A stretch of DNA of 41,214 nucleotides from Armatimonadota bacterium (lineage in GTDB: Bacteria > Armatimonadota > Hebobacteria > CAIYQO01), in NCBI GenBank assembly GCA_029553475.1, contig JAKPKV010000108.1, positions 1 through 41,214 of the forward strand, written 5' to 3'. Shown in pieces: positions 24,809 through 33,545 of this stretch. The notes beneath the pieces are model-generated. The model had not been told where the DNA came from, searched no databases, and was given only the letters and a program-made list of their open reading frames with translations. Position numbers and translations under genes: made by a program. Position 1 is the first letter of the stretch. Each line of letters starts with the position of its first letter.

Positions 24809-27800
24809 TTACTTCTCCCCGTTCGCCGGCGCCGGCGCGGTGAAGAGCGCGGCGTCGCCGACTTTCAGCGTGGTGCCCTGATACACCGACCAGTTCACCA
24901 CGGTATCCCCCTGCCAGACGACCATGGCCACCTTCGCGTCGGTGGAGATGCCGGCGCCGGTGAAGGGGACGCTGCTGAAGACCACCAGCACCTTTTCGCT
25001 GATGCGCTCGTTATCCCGCCGCGGCGCCTCATACATGATGGCGGTGGTCTGCGGCGTGTTCGCCACCTGGGTGATGGTCTTCGCCAGCGGGCCCGGGTCC
25101 GCCTGCTGATAGCGCACTTTGTGCGGGATGAGCAGGGTGTCGAAGGTGAGGGTCTCGCCGGCCTTCGCCAGCCCGCGCCAGGTCTGCCGCACGCGCAGCG
25201 GGGCGTTCATATACCGATTGCGGCTGGTCAGATCGGCCAGCGTCAGCTCCATGTCCGGTCGCGGCACGAAGTAGGTGAGCAGATCGTAGGTGGTGTTCTT
25301 CCAGCGATGCATGCCGCTGCCGGTGCCCAGGCCGGTGTAGGGCATGGCATCGAAGTAGGTGTTCGTCCACGTCTTCCCGTCGGTGGCGTTCAACTGGCGG
25401 GAGAGCCAGTTGGGGCCGATGCGCGCGAAGAAGGTGGAATGGAACGCCAGCTCGTCGCGCACCCACAGGAAACGGTCCTTGGCGAAGAAGTAGTGCCGGT
25501 TCAGCGTCACCGGCCAGCGCATGTAGTTGGTGACGTTGGCCACCGCGTAGGTCGCCACTGTGCCGTCCTGCAGCACCGGCACGGTGATATTCGCGGGCGG
25601 CTGCACGCCCTGCGTGCCCTCCAGGTCTTCGATCTGCACCATGTTGTGGTACTGCGCATCCTGCTCGTAATAGCCCTGGCTGGCCAGCAGCACGGCATCC
25701 TGCGCCATCAGGCAGTTCACCGAGGTGGGGCGCGCGGTGCAGTGGCCCGCTTCGTCGTTGAGCTCGATGAGCGCGAACATGCTGTTCACGTCGTGCGGGT
25801 CGCGGCTCATGCTGCCGCGCAGCACGATCTTGCCGGGCACGCGCTCGGGCAGCGTGCGCTGGTATTCCTTCGTCGCCAGCCGCTCCTCCGGGGTGAGCAC
25901 CAGCATCTTCGCGCGCATCGTCAGCACGCTTGTCGGCTCCACCGGCACGGGCTTGATAGCGGCATCATTATCCGGCACCTCGGCGAGGATGCGCGTGAGC
26001 CAGGTGATGGCGCCGTCGGTGACCAGGTGATACTGGTGCCAGTCCTCCACGTGCCGCACGGAGTAATTCCACATCAGCCGCGCCTGCGCCTTGAAGCGGC
26101 CGTCGCCGGTGATCTGCGCCACGCGCTCGAAGAGATACATATAGACCCACGGAGAATCATGCCAGCCATTGGTGGAGCCGTATTGCGGGCGCGCGCCGGA
26201 GGGGGAGACCTCCAGCATGTAGCGCTCGTACAGCGCGCGCAGCTGCGGGTCGGTGCGGATCAGCTCCGTCTTCCCCTTCATGTCCAGGTAATTCAGGATC
26301 ACCCACAGGTCCCACGGGGCGTAGTTGGTGGTGTTTTCGTCAATATCCTTGATGTTGGTCAGGAAATCGCCCCACACGTCCGCCTCGTGCGCGTCCCACT
26401 CCGCCCGGTTCGGGATCTGCTCGCCCAGCCAGTAGTGCAGCACCGCGCCGCGGATGGCGGAGGACAACCCCCAGTTGTTCATGCCGCGCCAGGTGGTGCC
26501 GTTCCAGGCGAAGGCGCGCGTCACCCAGTCCTTCACCATCGCGTCGTATTCCGGCTTCCAGGCGTCCACGGCCGTCAGGTACTGCTTGTAGTAATAGAGC
26601 AGCGGCACGTTGATCCAGCCGAGGCCGGCGTAGTTGTTCGCCTTGTAGGCGGCGTCCGCCATCTCGAACATCTCCTGCGCGCGCGTGATCCAGACGGGAT
26701 CGCCCGTCACCTTCGCGTAGGCGGCGTAGCGCAGGCCGTATTCCTGGAACCATCCCCCGCCGAGCGAGGTAGACTTGTGCGTCACGTGATAGGCGAAACG
26801 GGGCCATCCCGCTTCCACCTCCGGCTTGACGAAGGCCAGGTAATCGGCGAAGGTCATCACCTTGTGCGGGGTATGGATGCCGGGCAGGCCGGCGCGCAGC
26901 GGGTCGTCAATGAAGTATGTGTTCGGCAGCGCGGGGGCGGAGGAGTGCGCCAGCACGGCCGCCTGGTCCACAATCTGCACCGGCTGGCGCACGGTCTCCG
27001 TCTGCCGGCCGTTCGTCGCCTGGGCGAGCAGCGTGTAGACGCCGGGCTTGAGCGGCCGGGTGTCTACTTCACCGCTGAGCACGGCGCCGGTGCGCGGGTC
27101 AACCTTCGCCGCCCGCGTGGACAGCGTGAGCGGCGCGCCGTCGCCCACCAGCGCGACGGTGTTCACCTGCCAGCCTGGCTGCGTCGCGTCCGCCATCATC
27201 TTCCACCCCAGCGGCGACCCCTGCACGGCCAGCGGCGACGCGGTGAGGAACTCGCCGCCGAAGCCGTTGGCGCCCAGCAGGCGGGCTTCCGCCCAGCCGC
27301 GATACGACGGGCGCACGGAATCGTGCTGCATGTGCCAGATCAACTGCCGCAGCGGGGTGGTGTTCCCGTCAGGCGTCCTGTCGTAGTCCGCCAGGATCAT
27401 CGCGAAGAAGAGGCGGTCGCCGGCCTGCACCTGCCAGCCGATGGCCGACCACGGCACCGCCGCTTCCACGGTGTAGCCGTTTTTCGCGATGGTGCAAGCG
27501 TACCGGCTGCCGTCCGGCAACACGTCCGCGCCCCAGTTGTCGGTGCTCGGCGTGAGCTGCAGAATGGGCTCCGCCTGCCAGGGGCGGGTGGCCCGTGTCG
27601 CGTAGCGTCCGGAGGCGACGTTGCATGACGGCGTGTCCAGATAAAATCCCATGCCGTCCTGCTCCCAGAACTTGCCGGGCACGCCGGATTTTTTCGTCAG
27701 CGGCACTACCGCGTCATCCTGCACGGCGAGCGCCAGGTAGAGATAGGCGGCGTCGTAGGCGACGCGCACGCGCCCCCGGCAGTCCTGCTCGCCGGTGAAG

Positions 27801-28012
27801 GCGTCGCACCAGCCGCCGGCCAGGTTGCGCTGGTCCACGGTGATGGCGGTGCCGATCTTCGCCCACTCGTCCAGCGCGCCGTCAACGGTGATGGCGCCCT
27901 TCGCCACGGCGGGGAAGACGTAGCGCGGCGTTTCGGCGTAGACCAGCAGGCCGGAAACGAGCAGCAGAAACAGGCAGAGCGCGGTGCGCGGATGCGCGGG
28001 CAGCGTGATCAT
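24809..28012 (-). CDS. Large secreted protein: CBM9-like domain plus polysaccharide-lyase-like domains
   Basis: About 1067 aa from ATG 28012, chosen because GGAGG lies 5 nt upstream and it opens a signal peptide (RTALCLFLLLVSGLLVYA). The frame is open further upstream to 28165, but that extension would run through the promoter. Residues about 25-220 match a CBM9-like domain (ITVDGALDEWAKIG, RVAYDAAYLYLALAVQDD, VEAAVPWSAIGW). The middle is (alpha/alpha)-toroid-like (GGGWFQEYGLRYAAYAKVTG, WRGMNNWGLSSAIRGAVLHY), as in alginate or heparinase-type lyases. The last ~350 residues are beta-rich. It is probably an extracellular lyase or hydrolase on an acidic or complex glycan. It leads a two-gene operon with the GH172 gene under a strong promoter with an embedded operator. 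Confidence 0.68.
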   Translation of the reverse strand: MITLPAHPRTALCLFLLLVSGLLVYAETPRYVFPAVAKGAITVDGALDEWAKIGTAITVDQRNLAGGWCDAFTGEQDCRGRVRVAYDAAYLYLALAVQDDAVVPLTKKSGVPGKFWEQDGMGFYLDTPSCNVASGRYATRATRPWQAEPILQLTPSTDNWGADVLPDGSRYACTIAKNGYTVEAAVPWSAIGWQVQAGDRLFFAMILADYDRTPDGNTTPLRQLIWHMQHDSVRPSYRGWAEARLLGANGFGGEFLTASPLAVQGSPLGWKMMADATQPGWQVNTVALVGDGAPLTLSTRAAKVDPRTGAVLSGEVDTRPLKPGVYTLLAQATNGRQTETVRQPVQIVDQAAVLAHSSAPALPNTYFIDDPLRAGLPGIHTPHKVMTFADYLAFVKPEVEAGWPRFAYHVTHKSTSLGGGWFQEYGLRYAAYAKVTGDPVWITRAQEMFEMADAAYKANNYAGLGWINVPLLYYYKQYLTAVDAWKPEYDAMVKDWVTRAFAWNGTTWRGMNNWGLSSAIRGAVLHYWLGEQIPNRAEWDAHEADVWGDFLTNIKDIDENTTNYAPWDLWVILNYLDMKGKTELIRTDPQLRALYERYMLEVSPSGARPQYGSTNGWHDSPWVYMYLFERVAQITGDGRFKAQARLMWNYSVRHVEDWHQYHLVTDGAITWLTRILAEVPDNDAAIKPVPVEPTSVLTMRAKMLVLTPEERLATKEYQRTLPERVPGKIVLRGSMSRDPHDVNSMFALIELNDEAGHCTARPTSVNCLMAQDAVLLASQGYYEQDAQYHNMVQIEDLEGTQGVQPPANITVPVLQDGTVATYAVANVTNYMRWPVTLNRHYFFAKDRFLWVRDELAFHSTFFARIGPNWLSRQLNATDGKTWTNTYFDAMPYTGLGTGSGMHRWKNTTYDLLTYFVPRPDMELTLADLTSRNRYMNAPLRVRQTWRGLAKAGETLTFDTLLIPHKVRYQQADPGPLAKTITQVANTPQTTAIMYEAPRRDNERISEKVLVVFSSVPFTGAGISTDAKVAMVVWQGDTVVNWSVYQGTTLKVGDAALFTAPAPANGEK

Positions 28013-28127
28013 GGCGACCTCCAGCAATGGGAATGGGAGCGCGAGCTTCGCGAGCGTGGGTGGTGAGACACGGCGGAGGCTCTTTCGTCGTCGCGTGCGG
28101 TTATCCGCGGGAGACTCGCTGTCTTCC

Positions 28128-28156
28128 ATGATATGACAGCGCTGTCGAATTGTCAA
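28128..28156 (-). promoter_or_regulatory. Near-consensus sigma70 promoter with palindromic operator in its spacer
   Basis: On the minus strand: TTGACA (28151-28156), exactly 17 nt, TATCAT (28128-28133). The spacer contains the perfect 12-bp palindrome GACAGCGCTGTC (28135-28146), and a second half-site GACAGCG follows near 28117-28123. The start of transcription would be near 28121, about 110 nt before the ATG at 28012. Position implies repression by a dimeric regulator; which one is unknown, since the palindrome differs from the TCATGCGCATG sites. Confidence 0.7.
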
Positions 28157-28222
28157 TTGGTGCAACCGCGTCGCCCGCGCGGCGCGGAAGCGTGCGCCAT
28201 CGTCCCGGCGCGGCGGCTCTCC

Positions 28223-29173
28223 CTACTCCTTCGCCGGGATAGCGGTCCTGCCCAGGAACGAATAGAGGTTCAGCGCGCTGGCGCGCGTTTTCAGCATCTG
28301 GCGCCGATAGCGGGCGGGTGAGTAGTGATAGCACCGGCGGAAGCACCGGCAGAAGTTGGAGAGCTGCGGGATTCCGACCTGCTCGGCGATCTCCTGCAGG
28401 GAGAGCTCCGTTTGCCAGAGGAGCGTGGCGGCGCGGGTCATGCGCAGGGTACGCAGGCGGTCCATCACCGAGCCGTTCGTCTGCTGGCGTACCAGGCGCG
28501 TGAGGGTGCGCCGACTGATACACAGGTGTTGGGCGATCATGTCCAGGGTGAGCGGCTGCGCCAGGTGCGCCTGCAGGTACTCCTCCAGCGCGGCGAGATG
28601 CCGCAGCGTTGCCGCGCGCTCAGGGGCGTCACTGTCCGGCGCCTCGATCAGCGAGAGCACGCGGGAGAAGATCACCGCCAGGCGCAAGGCGAAGCGGTCA
28701 GACCAATTCGGCGACTGCTCTTCGATCTCGCCGAACAGCAGCTGCGTGTCGGTGAAGAAATCCGGCCAGACCGGCCAGCGCGCGGGGTGGCGCAGCGGCA
28801 CGGCCGGGCGGACGTCGAACTGCAGGTGGAGCACTTCGCAGCACTGCGTGCCGACGGCATGCCAGGCGTGCGGGCGATGGGGCGGGTGGTAGATCACGGT
28901 GCCCGGGCCGACCGGCTGGGCCGGCGCCGTGATGGTGTGGGCATGGCCTTTGAGGATAATATCCGCCTCGTAATGCTGGTGGCGATGGACAGCGCTCACC
29001 CAGCCGGGCTCGATGCGCACGTACTGCGTTTCAAATAGCATCACCGCATGCCCGTGGAAATTCAGCGCGGCGATGATATCGGCGGCGCGCGTGCCCTGCA
29101 TCCCCAGCGCGTCCGGCCAATACGAGGCGAGCTGCGGCCCATCACCCCTGCCGGGCGAGACATCGTCTTGCAT
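28223..29173 (-). CDS. AraC-family transcriptional regulator with cupin-like sensor domain
   Basis: About 316 aa from ATG 29173; the frame stays open to a GTG at 29269. The N-terminal half is cupin-like (HRHQHYEADIILKGHAHTI, GPGTVIYHPPHRPHAWHAVG, with several possible ligand-binding His). The C-terminal ~100 residues are a typical double HTH: LTLDMIAQHLCISRRTLTRL and LSLQEIAEQVGIPQLSNFCR, then YSPARYRRQ. It probably senses a sugar and controls adjacent carbohydrate genes. No Shine-Dalgarno sequence is seen before 29173, but a plausible promoter would start transcription at that ATG, giving a leaderless mRNA. It is divergent from the prepilin-discoidin gene at 29294. Confidence 0.88.
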   Translation of the reverse strand: MQDDVSPGRGDGPQLASYWPDALGMQGTRAADIIAALNFHGHAVMLFETQYVRIEPGWVSAVHRHQHYEADIILKGHAHTITAPAQPVGPGTVIYHPPHRPHAWHAVGTQCCEVLHLQFDVRPAVPLRHPARWPVWPDFFTDTQLLFGEIEEQSPNWSDRFALRLAVIFSRVLSLIEAPDSDAPERAATLRHLAALEEYLQAHLAQPLTLDMIAQHLCISRRTLTRLVRQQTNGSVMDRLRTLRMTRAATLLWQTELSLQEIAEQVGIPQLSNFCRCFRRCYHYSPARYRRQMLKTRASALNLYSFLGRTAIPAKE

Positions 29174-29179
29174 GGCCCG

Positions 29180-29231
29180 ATGATACCATTTATTGTCCCG
29201 CATGGGCAATGACGGATGGCCCGCGTCATTG
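29180..29231 (-). promoter_or_regulatory. Divergent control region: AraC-gene promoter and inverted repeat
   Basis: On the minus strand TTGCCC (29204-29209), an 18-nt spacer and TATCAT (29180-29185) form a fair promoter for the AraC gene. Overlapping its upstream edge, CAATGACG (29207-29214) and CGTCATTG (29224-29231) form a perfect 8-bp inverted repeat with a 9-nt gap, a likely regulator site in the gap between the two divergent genes. Confidence 0.45.
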
Positions 29232-29293
29232 TCATAATAAAACGATATTGGGGGCTCATCGCCCACCACGATACTTTCATGCGGAGGTGTGTT

Positions 29294-30358
29294 ATGCAGT
29301 GCAGACGGCGGTCACGCGCGGGAGCTCGAGGCTTCACGCTGATCGAATTGTTAGTGGTGATCGCGATCATCGCCATCCTGGCCGCGATCCTCTTTCCCGT
29401 GTTCGCCAAAGCGCGGGAAAAAGCCCGGACGGCGACCTGCCTGAACAATTTGCGGCAGCTCGCCACCGCCATGCTCATGTATGTGCAGGATCACGACGAG
29501 GCGTTCCCGCCGGCGGCGGCGTGGAACAGCGAATTGAGCGCGAATTACGGGATGACCGGCAAGGTCTGGGATTGTCCCACCTCCTCCAAGCGGGGCACGG
29601 CGGCGGCGCCGGACTACTTTTTCGTCGCCGGCTGCCTGCTCGCCGAGGTCGCGCTGGGCGACGTGCAAGATCCCGTGGATGCGCCGATGCTCGCCGACTT
29701 CACCGGCCGCGCGGACCCCACAAAAGCGTATGTGGTGCCGAAAGGGGGAACGGACACTGCTGACGCGGCCGCCTGCGTGGATGTCCGGCATAACACGGGC
29801 GCCAACCTGGTCTACGTGGACGGCCATGTCGGCTGGCTGCCGCAAGCGTCCATCGTCGCCAGCCTGTTCGACGCGTCGGCCGTCGGCCCGCCCACCTCAA
29901 CGGCGGAGACTCTCCTGACCGGATTGACGGCGACGGCGAAATCGTCGAACGCGGGCAATCCCCCGTCCTACGCGGTTGATGGCCTCATCGGGCAGGGCAC
30001 CGGTGGGCTGAACTGGTGCACCGCCGATAAAACGGCATGGCTGCGCATTGATCTGGGCGCCTCCCGCACCGTGACCGCGTTCACCATCATCAACGTGGGC
30101 ACCATCACCGGCTATTTCGATTATTCGCTGAAAACCGCGGACATCTACGTGCACGCCAGCGCCGATGACCGCGGCACGCCGGTCACACGGGTGACGGTGC
30201 CGCAAACCGCCTCGGATACCACCAATGGCACCACCGGCAAGGTGACCCTCACGTCGCCGGCCCCCGGCCGGTATCTGACGATCCAGCCGATCAGCGGTGC
30301 GGAAAATTACGGGGGACCGGAGCTGGCGGTGAATGAGGTGCAGGTATACGGCTATTGA
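29294..30358 (+). CDS. Prepilin-leader protein with C-terminal discoidin (F5/8 type C-like) domain
   Basis: 354 aa from ATG 29294, which has GGAGG 6 nt upstream. After a short basic segment comes the prepilin leader [17 protein letters not shown] and [13 protein letters not shown], then the H-x-DG segment [20 protein letters not shown]. The C-terminal ~150 residues look like an F5/8 type C (discoidin, CBM32-like) beta-sandwich: [40 protein letters not shown] and a final [11 protein letters not shown] strand. This fold commonly binds galactosides or other glycans. A protein anchored or exported through a prepilin leader and ending in a glycan-binding domain fits a surface sugar-capture role, but no experiment is known to me. 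Divergent from the AraC-family gene. Confidence 0.83.
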   Translation: MQCRRRSRAGARGFTLIELLVVIAIIAILAAILFPVFAKAREKARTATCLNNLRQLATAMLMYVQDHDEAFPPAAAWNSELSANYGMTGKVWDCPTSSKRGTAAAPDYFFVAGCLLAEVALGDVQDPVDAPMLADFTGRADPTKAYVVPKGGTDTADAAACVDVRHNTGANLVYVDGHVGWLPQASIVASLFDASAVGPPTSTAETLLTGLTATAKSSNAGNPPSYAVDGLIGQGTGGLNWCTADKTAWLRIDLGASRTVTAFTIINVGTITGYFDYSLKTADIYVHASADDRGTPVTRVTVPQTASDTTNGTTGKVTLTSPAPGRYLTIQPISGAENYGGPELAVNEVQVYGY

Positions 30359-30420
30359 GCCGCCGCGCGTCTCCACGCCCCCGCCACCGGGGGCAGTCTC
30401 ATCCGCCGTGTACGGAACTA

Positions 30421-30488
30421 TTACGCCGGGAACGCCCGCCATGACGGGCGTTCCCGGCGTAAAACGGCTCGCGGGGACGCGTCCCCGC
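30421..30488. terminator. Two strong hairpins after the prepilin-discoidin gene
   Basis: TTACGCCGGGAACGCCCG (30421-30438) and its exact complement (30445-30462) form a perfect 18-bp stem with a 6-nt loop. Nine bases later lies the 18-bp perfect palindrome GCGGGGACGCGTCCCCGC (30471-30488). There is no T-tract, so these may be factor-dependent terminators or mRNA 3'-end stabilisers. The remaining gap to 30681 shows only a small CCCGAT/ATCGGG hairpin and no gene. Confidence 0.55.
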
Positions 30489-30680
30489 CCAGGCTGTCGG
30501 TTTCCCGCCCCTCGTCCGCAGGACAAAAGGAAGTGCCCGCTCGCCGCGGAATACTTGCCCAAGCATCCCGCGCGCCCCGATCTTATCGGGACGCCCGCGG
30601 CGTGATGAAATCGGCCACCGCATGACCCTTCGCCAAACAGCGCCGGTGACAGCCTGCGCGATGAAGAAAGGGGCTTTTTT

Positions 30681-33503
30681 ATGCGCGCGAGTCTTCTGTG
30701 CCTGCTGTGCGCACTGCTGGGCCTGGCCGCGCGCGCCGGCGCCGCGGAGGGCCTCTTTGCCGATGATTTCGTCGTCCCCGACGTGGCGAAGGTCTGGCGG
30801 CTGCAGCCGCCGGTGGATGCCCTCGGCCCCATCCCCGCCAACGCGGCGTGGTCGGCGGACGACGGCGCGCTGCTGGGGGTGGGCTCCGCCACACCCTGGT
30901 CGGTGATGGCCGCCGGCGACCCGGCGTGGACCGATTACCGCGTCTCCGCGACGATCACCATTCGCACGCCCGCGCCGAAGGCGGATTACCCCATCTTCCA
31001 CGGCGAATATGACCGTTACCTGCCGCGCGAGTGGTTTCCCCCACACTGCGATCATACCGGCGCCTACCGTTTCCGCTATTTCGCCGGCGAGTTTGATTGG
31101 GGGTCCGATGCCGCGCTGTACTTCCGCTATCAGGGCCGCGAGAATTGCTATCGCGTGCAACTCTCCACGGAATATCAGGAGCTGATCCTCTGGCACAGCG
31201 TGGGCGGCTACCTCCAGGTGGTGCCGTGCGCGCTACAGCCGGGGAAGCCGTATGCCGTGGACGTGCAGGCGCAGGGCGCGCATATCCAGGTGTCGCTGGA
31301 TGGCACACCGCTGATAGACTACTGGCACCAATGCCTGCCCACGCTCGCCGGCGGCATCGGCCTGGGCGTCTACAACAGCGGCGTGGCCTTCCAGCAGGTG
31401 CGGGTGCGCGCGCTGCCTCCCGCTCCCCCCATGCCCGCCCACGCGGCCCGTTTCCGTCATCGCGTCTGGCGCACTCAGCCGTGGATTTTCGACGGCAACG
31501 AGCCCATCTGTCTGCTGGAGACCGGCAAGACCGGCCTCTCACCGGATTACGGCGACGGGGTGATGATGTTCTACTTCGTCAAGCTGCGCCCCGGCTACCG
31601 GCCGCTGTACCAGACCTTCGTCAGCGTGCGCAAGAACGAGGCGAAGACGGCGCGGCTCACGGGCACGGAACACGACGTCGTCTTCACCGGGCAGGGCACG
31701 GACCGGCTGGTCTTCACCTATGATGGCGAAACCTCCGACAAGGTGCTGACCACGCGGCACACCGACGTGCTCACCTATGACGCGCTGCGCGGCACCTATA
31801 AACACCATATCACCGCCGACCTGACCTTCAACGCGGACGAGCGCATCTTCGCGCTGGAGTTCTGCGATCCGCTCACCTACAACAACAAGGAGCCGGGACG
31901 CCAGGTGACCCACCGCTGGCTGCCCGCCGGCCATCGCTGGGGGCTGATGCGCAGCGAGGATGGCCGTATCACCCGCCATCCCATCTCGCAGTCGCTGAAC
32001 CTCGACGGCCAGAATAGCTGGTATCTGCAGCCGGGCCACGGCCTCTGGGTGCTCTATCCCGACCGCGCCGTCTGCCCCGCCTGGGAGCACCTCACCCCGC
32101 ATGAGCGGACGTATGTGGGCGTGTGCCACTGGGGGTATGACTGGCACCAATATGTCCACTGGGGCGACAAGCCGCGCGAGATGAAGGCCGGCACGAAGAT
32201 GACGATAACCCACACGTTCGCCGGCTACACGCCGCTGGAAGCGGAGCGCCTGTATAACGCCTCGGTGCTGCATCCGCAGCAGGACAAGCCGGAAGCCGGC
32301 GACCGGCCGTTGAACGTCTTCAAAGTGCCCAGCCCGCTGGGATATGTCGTCTGCGATCCCTCCGGCACGACGTTCGATCACCTGGTGAGCACCCGCGAGC
32401 CGTATGTGGGCTGGCAGTTCTACGGAGATTATCAGGCGGACCGCGACGTGGGCCGCACTGACAGGTATTCCATGCGCCTGGATGGTCCCGCCAAAGCGGT
32501 GGGCATGATGTATCATCACATGCTGGAACCCGCCCAACGCTACCAGTGCACCCTCTGGCTGAAGACGAAGGGCGTGAAAGGGCCGCTCACCGTCACGCTG
32601 TATTATCCGTGGAATCCGACGCTGCCGCGGGAGGTGGTCGCAACCGGCTTGTATGGCGACAATGATTGGACGGAGGTGTCCTTTACCAGCACCATTCCCT
32701 GCATCACCGCGGAGCAGTATGACGCCTCGGAAATCTCCGTGGACGTGCAGGGCGACGGCACGGTGTGGGTGGATGACTTTGCGCTGCTTCCGCTGGCCGA
32801 CGGGCAGCCGGGGGTGGAGAAACGCCCGACCGCAACACCGGCGCCGGCCGTCACGCCTTCCGCCGATTACCTGATGTATCTGCCCGGCACCGAAGGCAGC
32901 GGCGCGGTGGTGCAGGACGCCAGTCAGCGCGGCAACGCCGCGAAGCTCTATCAGGTACAGTGGGCGATGGATGCCGGCCGCCCGGTGCTGCGCTTCACCG
33001 AGAAATACAGTGCCGCCTTCGCGATGATGCTCTCACCCGAGCTCCTCCCGGCGAAGGACGGCTATCCGCGCGACCTGACGCTGGACGCCTGGATCAAGCC
33101 GGCCGCCGGCAAGAGCGGCGATATCATGGGGTTTTTCACCTCGCCGCGCCTGTACCTCACTCCGGCCGGCGCCGAGACGCTGACCCTCAACCTGTCCATG
33201 CACTACGGTGGCAAGTGGGCAACCCTCACCTCGCCGCCGTTCCCCGCCGGCGCCTGGACGCACGTGGCCGGCACTATCGCCGGCGGCAAGGCGCGCCTCT
33301 ACGTGAATGGGGCATTGGTACAGGAGCACGCGCTGCCGGACGGCACGCTCACCTTCACGCATTACCACGCCGCCGTGAGCATCGGCACCTACGCCTGGTT
33401 CGGCAACACCTCCTTCACCGGCGACATGGCCGAGCTCCGCTGGTGGGCGCGTGCCGCCACGGACCAGGAGATCGCCGCGACCGCGGCGACGGGACGGCCG
33501 TAG
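30681..33503 (+). CDS. Large secreted LamG/DUF1080-like multidomain protein
   Basis: 940 aa with a signal peptide (MRASLLCLLCALLGLAARAGA). Residues about 22-245 form a concanavalin-like sandwich of the 3-keto-disaccharide hydrolase (DUF1080) or LamG type (LYFRYQGRENCYRVQLS, YAVDVQAQGAHIQVSLDGTPLIDY, GGIGLGVYNSGVAFQQVRV). The middle (250-700) is beta-rich and not assigned. The C-terminal ~200 residues are a LamG/concanavalin domain (LTLDAWIKPAAG, WTHVAGTIAGGKARLYVNGA, GDMAELRWWARA). It is probably an extracellular glycan-binding or glycan-processing protein. AAAGGGG lies 7 nt before the ATG. It is followed 42 nt later by a small exported protein gene on the same strand. Confidence 0.75.
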   Translation: MRASLLCLLCALLGLAARAGAAEGLFADDFVVPDVAKVWRLQPPVDALGPIPANAAWSADDGALLGVGSATPWSVMAAGDPAWTDYRVSATITIRTPAPKADYPIFHGEYDRYLPREWFPPHCDHTGAYRFRYFAGEFDWGSDAALYFRYQGRENCYRVQLSTEYQELILWHSVGGYLQVVPCALQPGKPYAVDVQAQGAHIQVSLDGTPLIDYWHQCLPTLAGGIGLGVYNSGVAFQQVRVRALPPAPPMPAHAARFRHRVWRTQPWIFDGNEPICLLETGKTGLSPDYGDGVMMFYFVKLRPGYRPLYQTFVSVRKNEAKTARLTGTEHDVVFTGQGTDRLVFTYDGETSDKVLTTRHTDVLTYDALRGTYKHHITADLTFNADERIFALEFCDPLTYNNKEPGRQVTHRWLPAGHRWGLMRSEDGRITRHPISQSLNLDGQNSWYLQPGHGLWVLYPDRAVCPAWEHLTPHERTYVGVCHWGYDWHQYVHWGDKPREMKAGTKMTITHTFAGYTPLEAERLYNASVLHPQQDKPEAGDRPLNVFKVPSPLGYVVCDPSGTTFDHLVSTREPYVGWQFYGDYQADRDVGRTDRYSMRLDGPAKAVGMMYHHMLEPAQRYQCTLWLKTKGVKGPLTVTLYYPWNPTLPREVVATGLYGDNDWTEVSFTSTIPCITAEQYDASEISVDVQGDGTVWVDDFALLPLADGQPGVEKRPTATPAPAVTPSADYLMYLPGTEGSGAVVQDASQRGNAAKLYQVQWAMDAGRPVLRFTEKYSAAFAMMLSPELLPAKDGYPRDLTLDAWIKPAAGKSGDIMGFFTSPRLYLTPAGAETLTLNLSMHYGGKWATLTSPPFPAGAWTHVAGTIAGGKARLYVNGALVQEHALPDGTLTFTHYHAAVSIGTYAWFGNTSFTGDMAELRWWARAATDQEIAATAATGRP

Positions 33504-33545
33504 GCTCGCGCAATCGCCGTCCGCGCGGCAGAGCAGAGGGAGCAG

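Noticed and set aside
23483-27628. A 1381-aa open frame on the plus strand
   Set aside because: It lies antisense to the GH172 and CBM9/lyase-like genes, which have signal peptides, ribosome sites and recognisable domains. Its sequence is Arg/His/Gly/Val-rich without any domain, typical of a GC-rich shadow frame.
28013-28165. N-terminal extension of the CBM9/lyase-like protein to 28165
   Set aside because: The extension would include the promoter -10 and operator and put the signal peptide about 50 residues inside the protein. ATG 28012 with GGAGG fits better.
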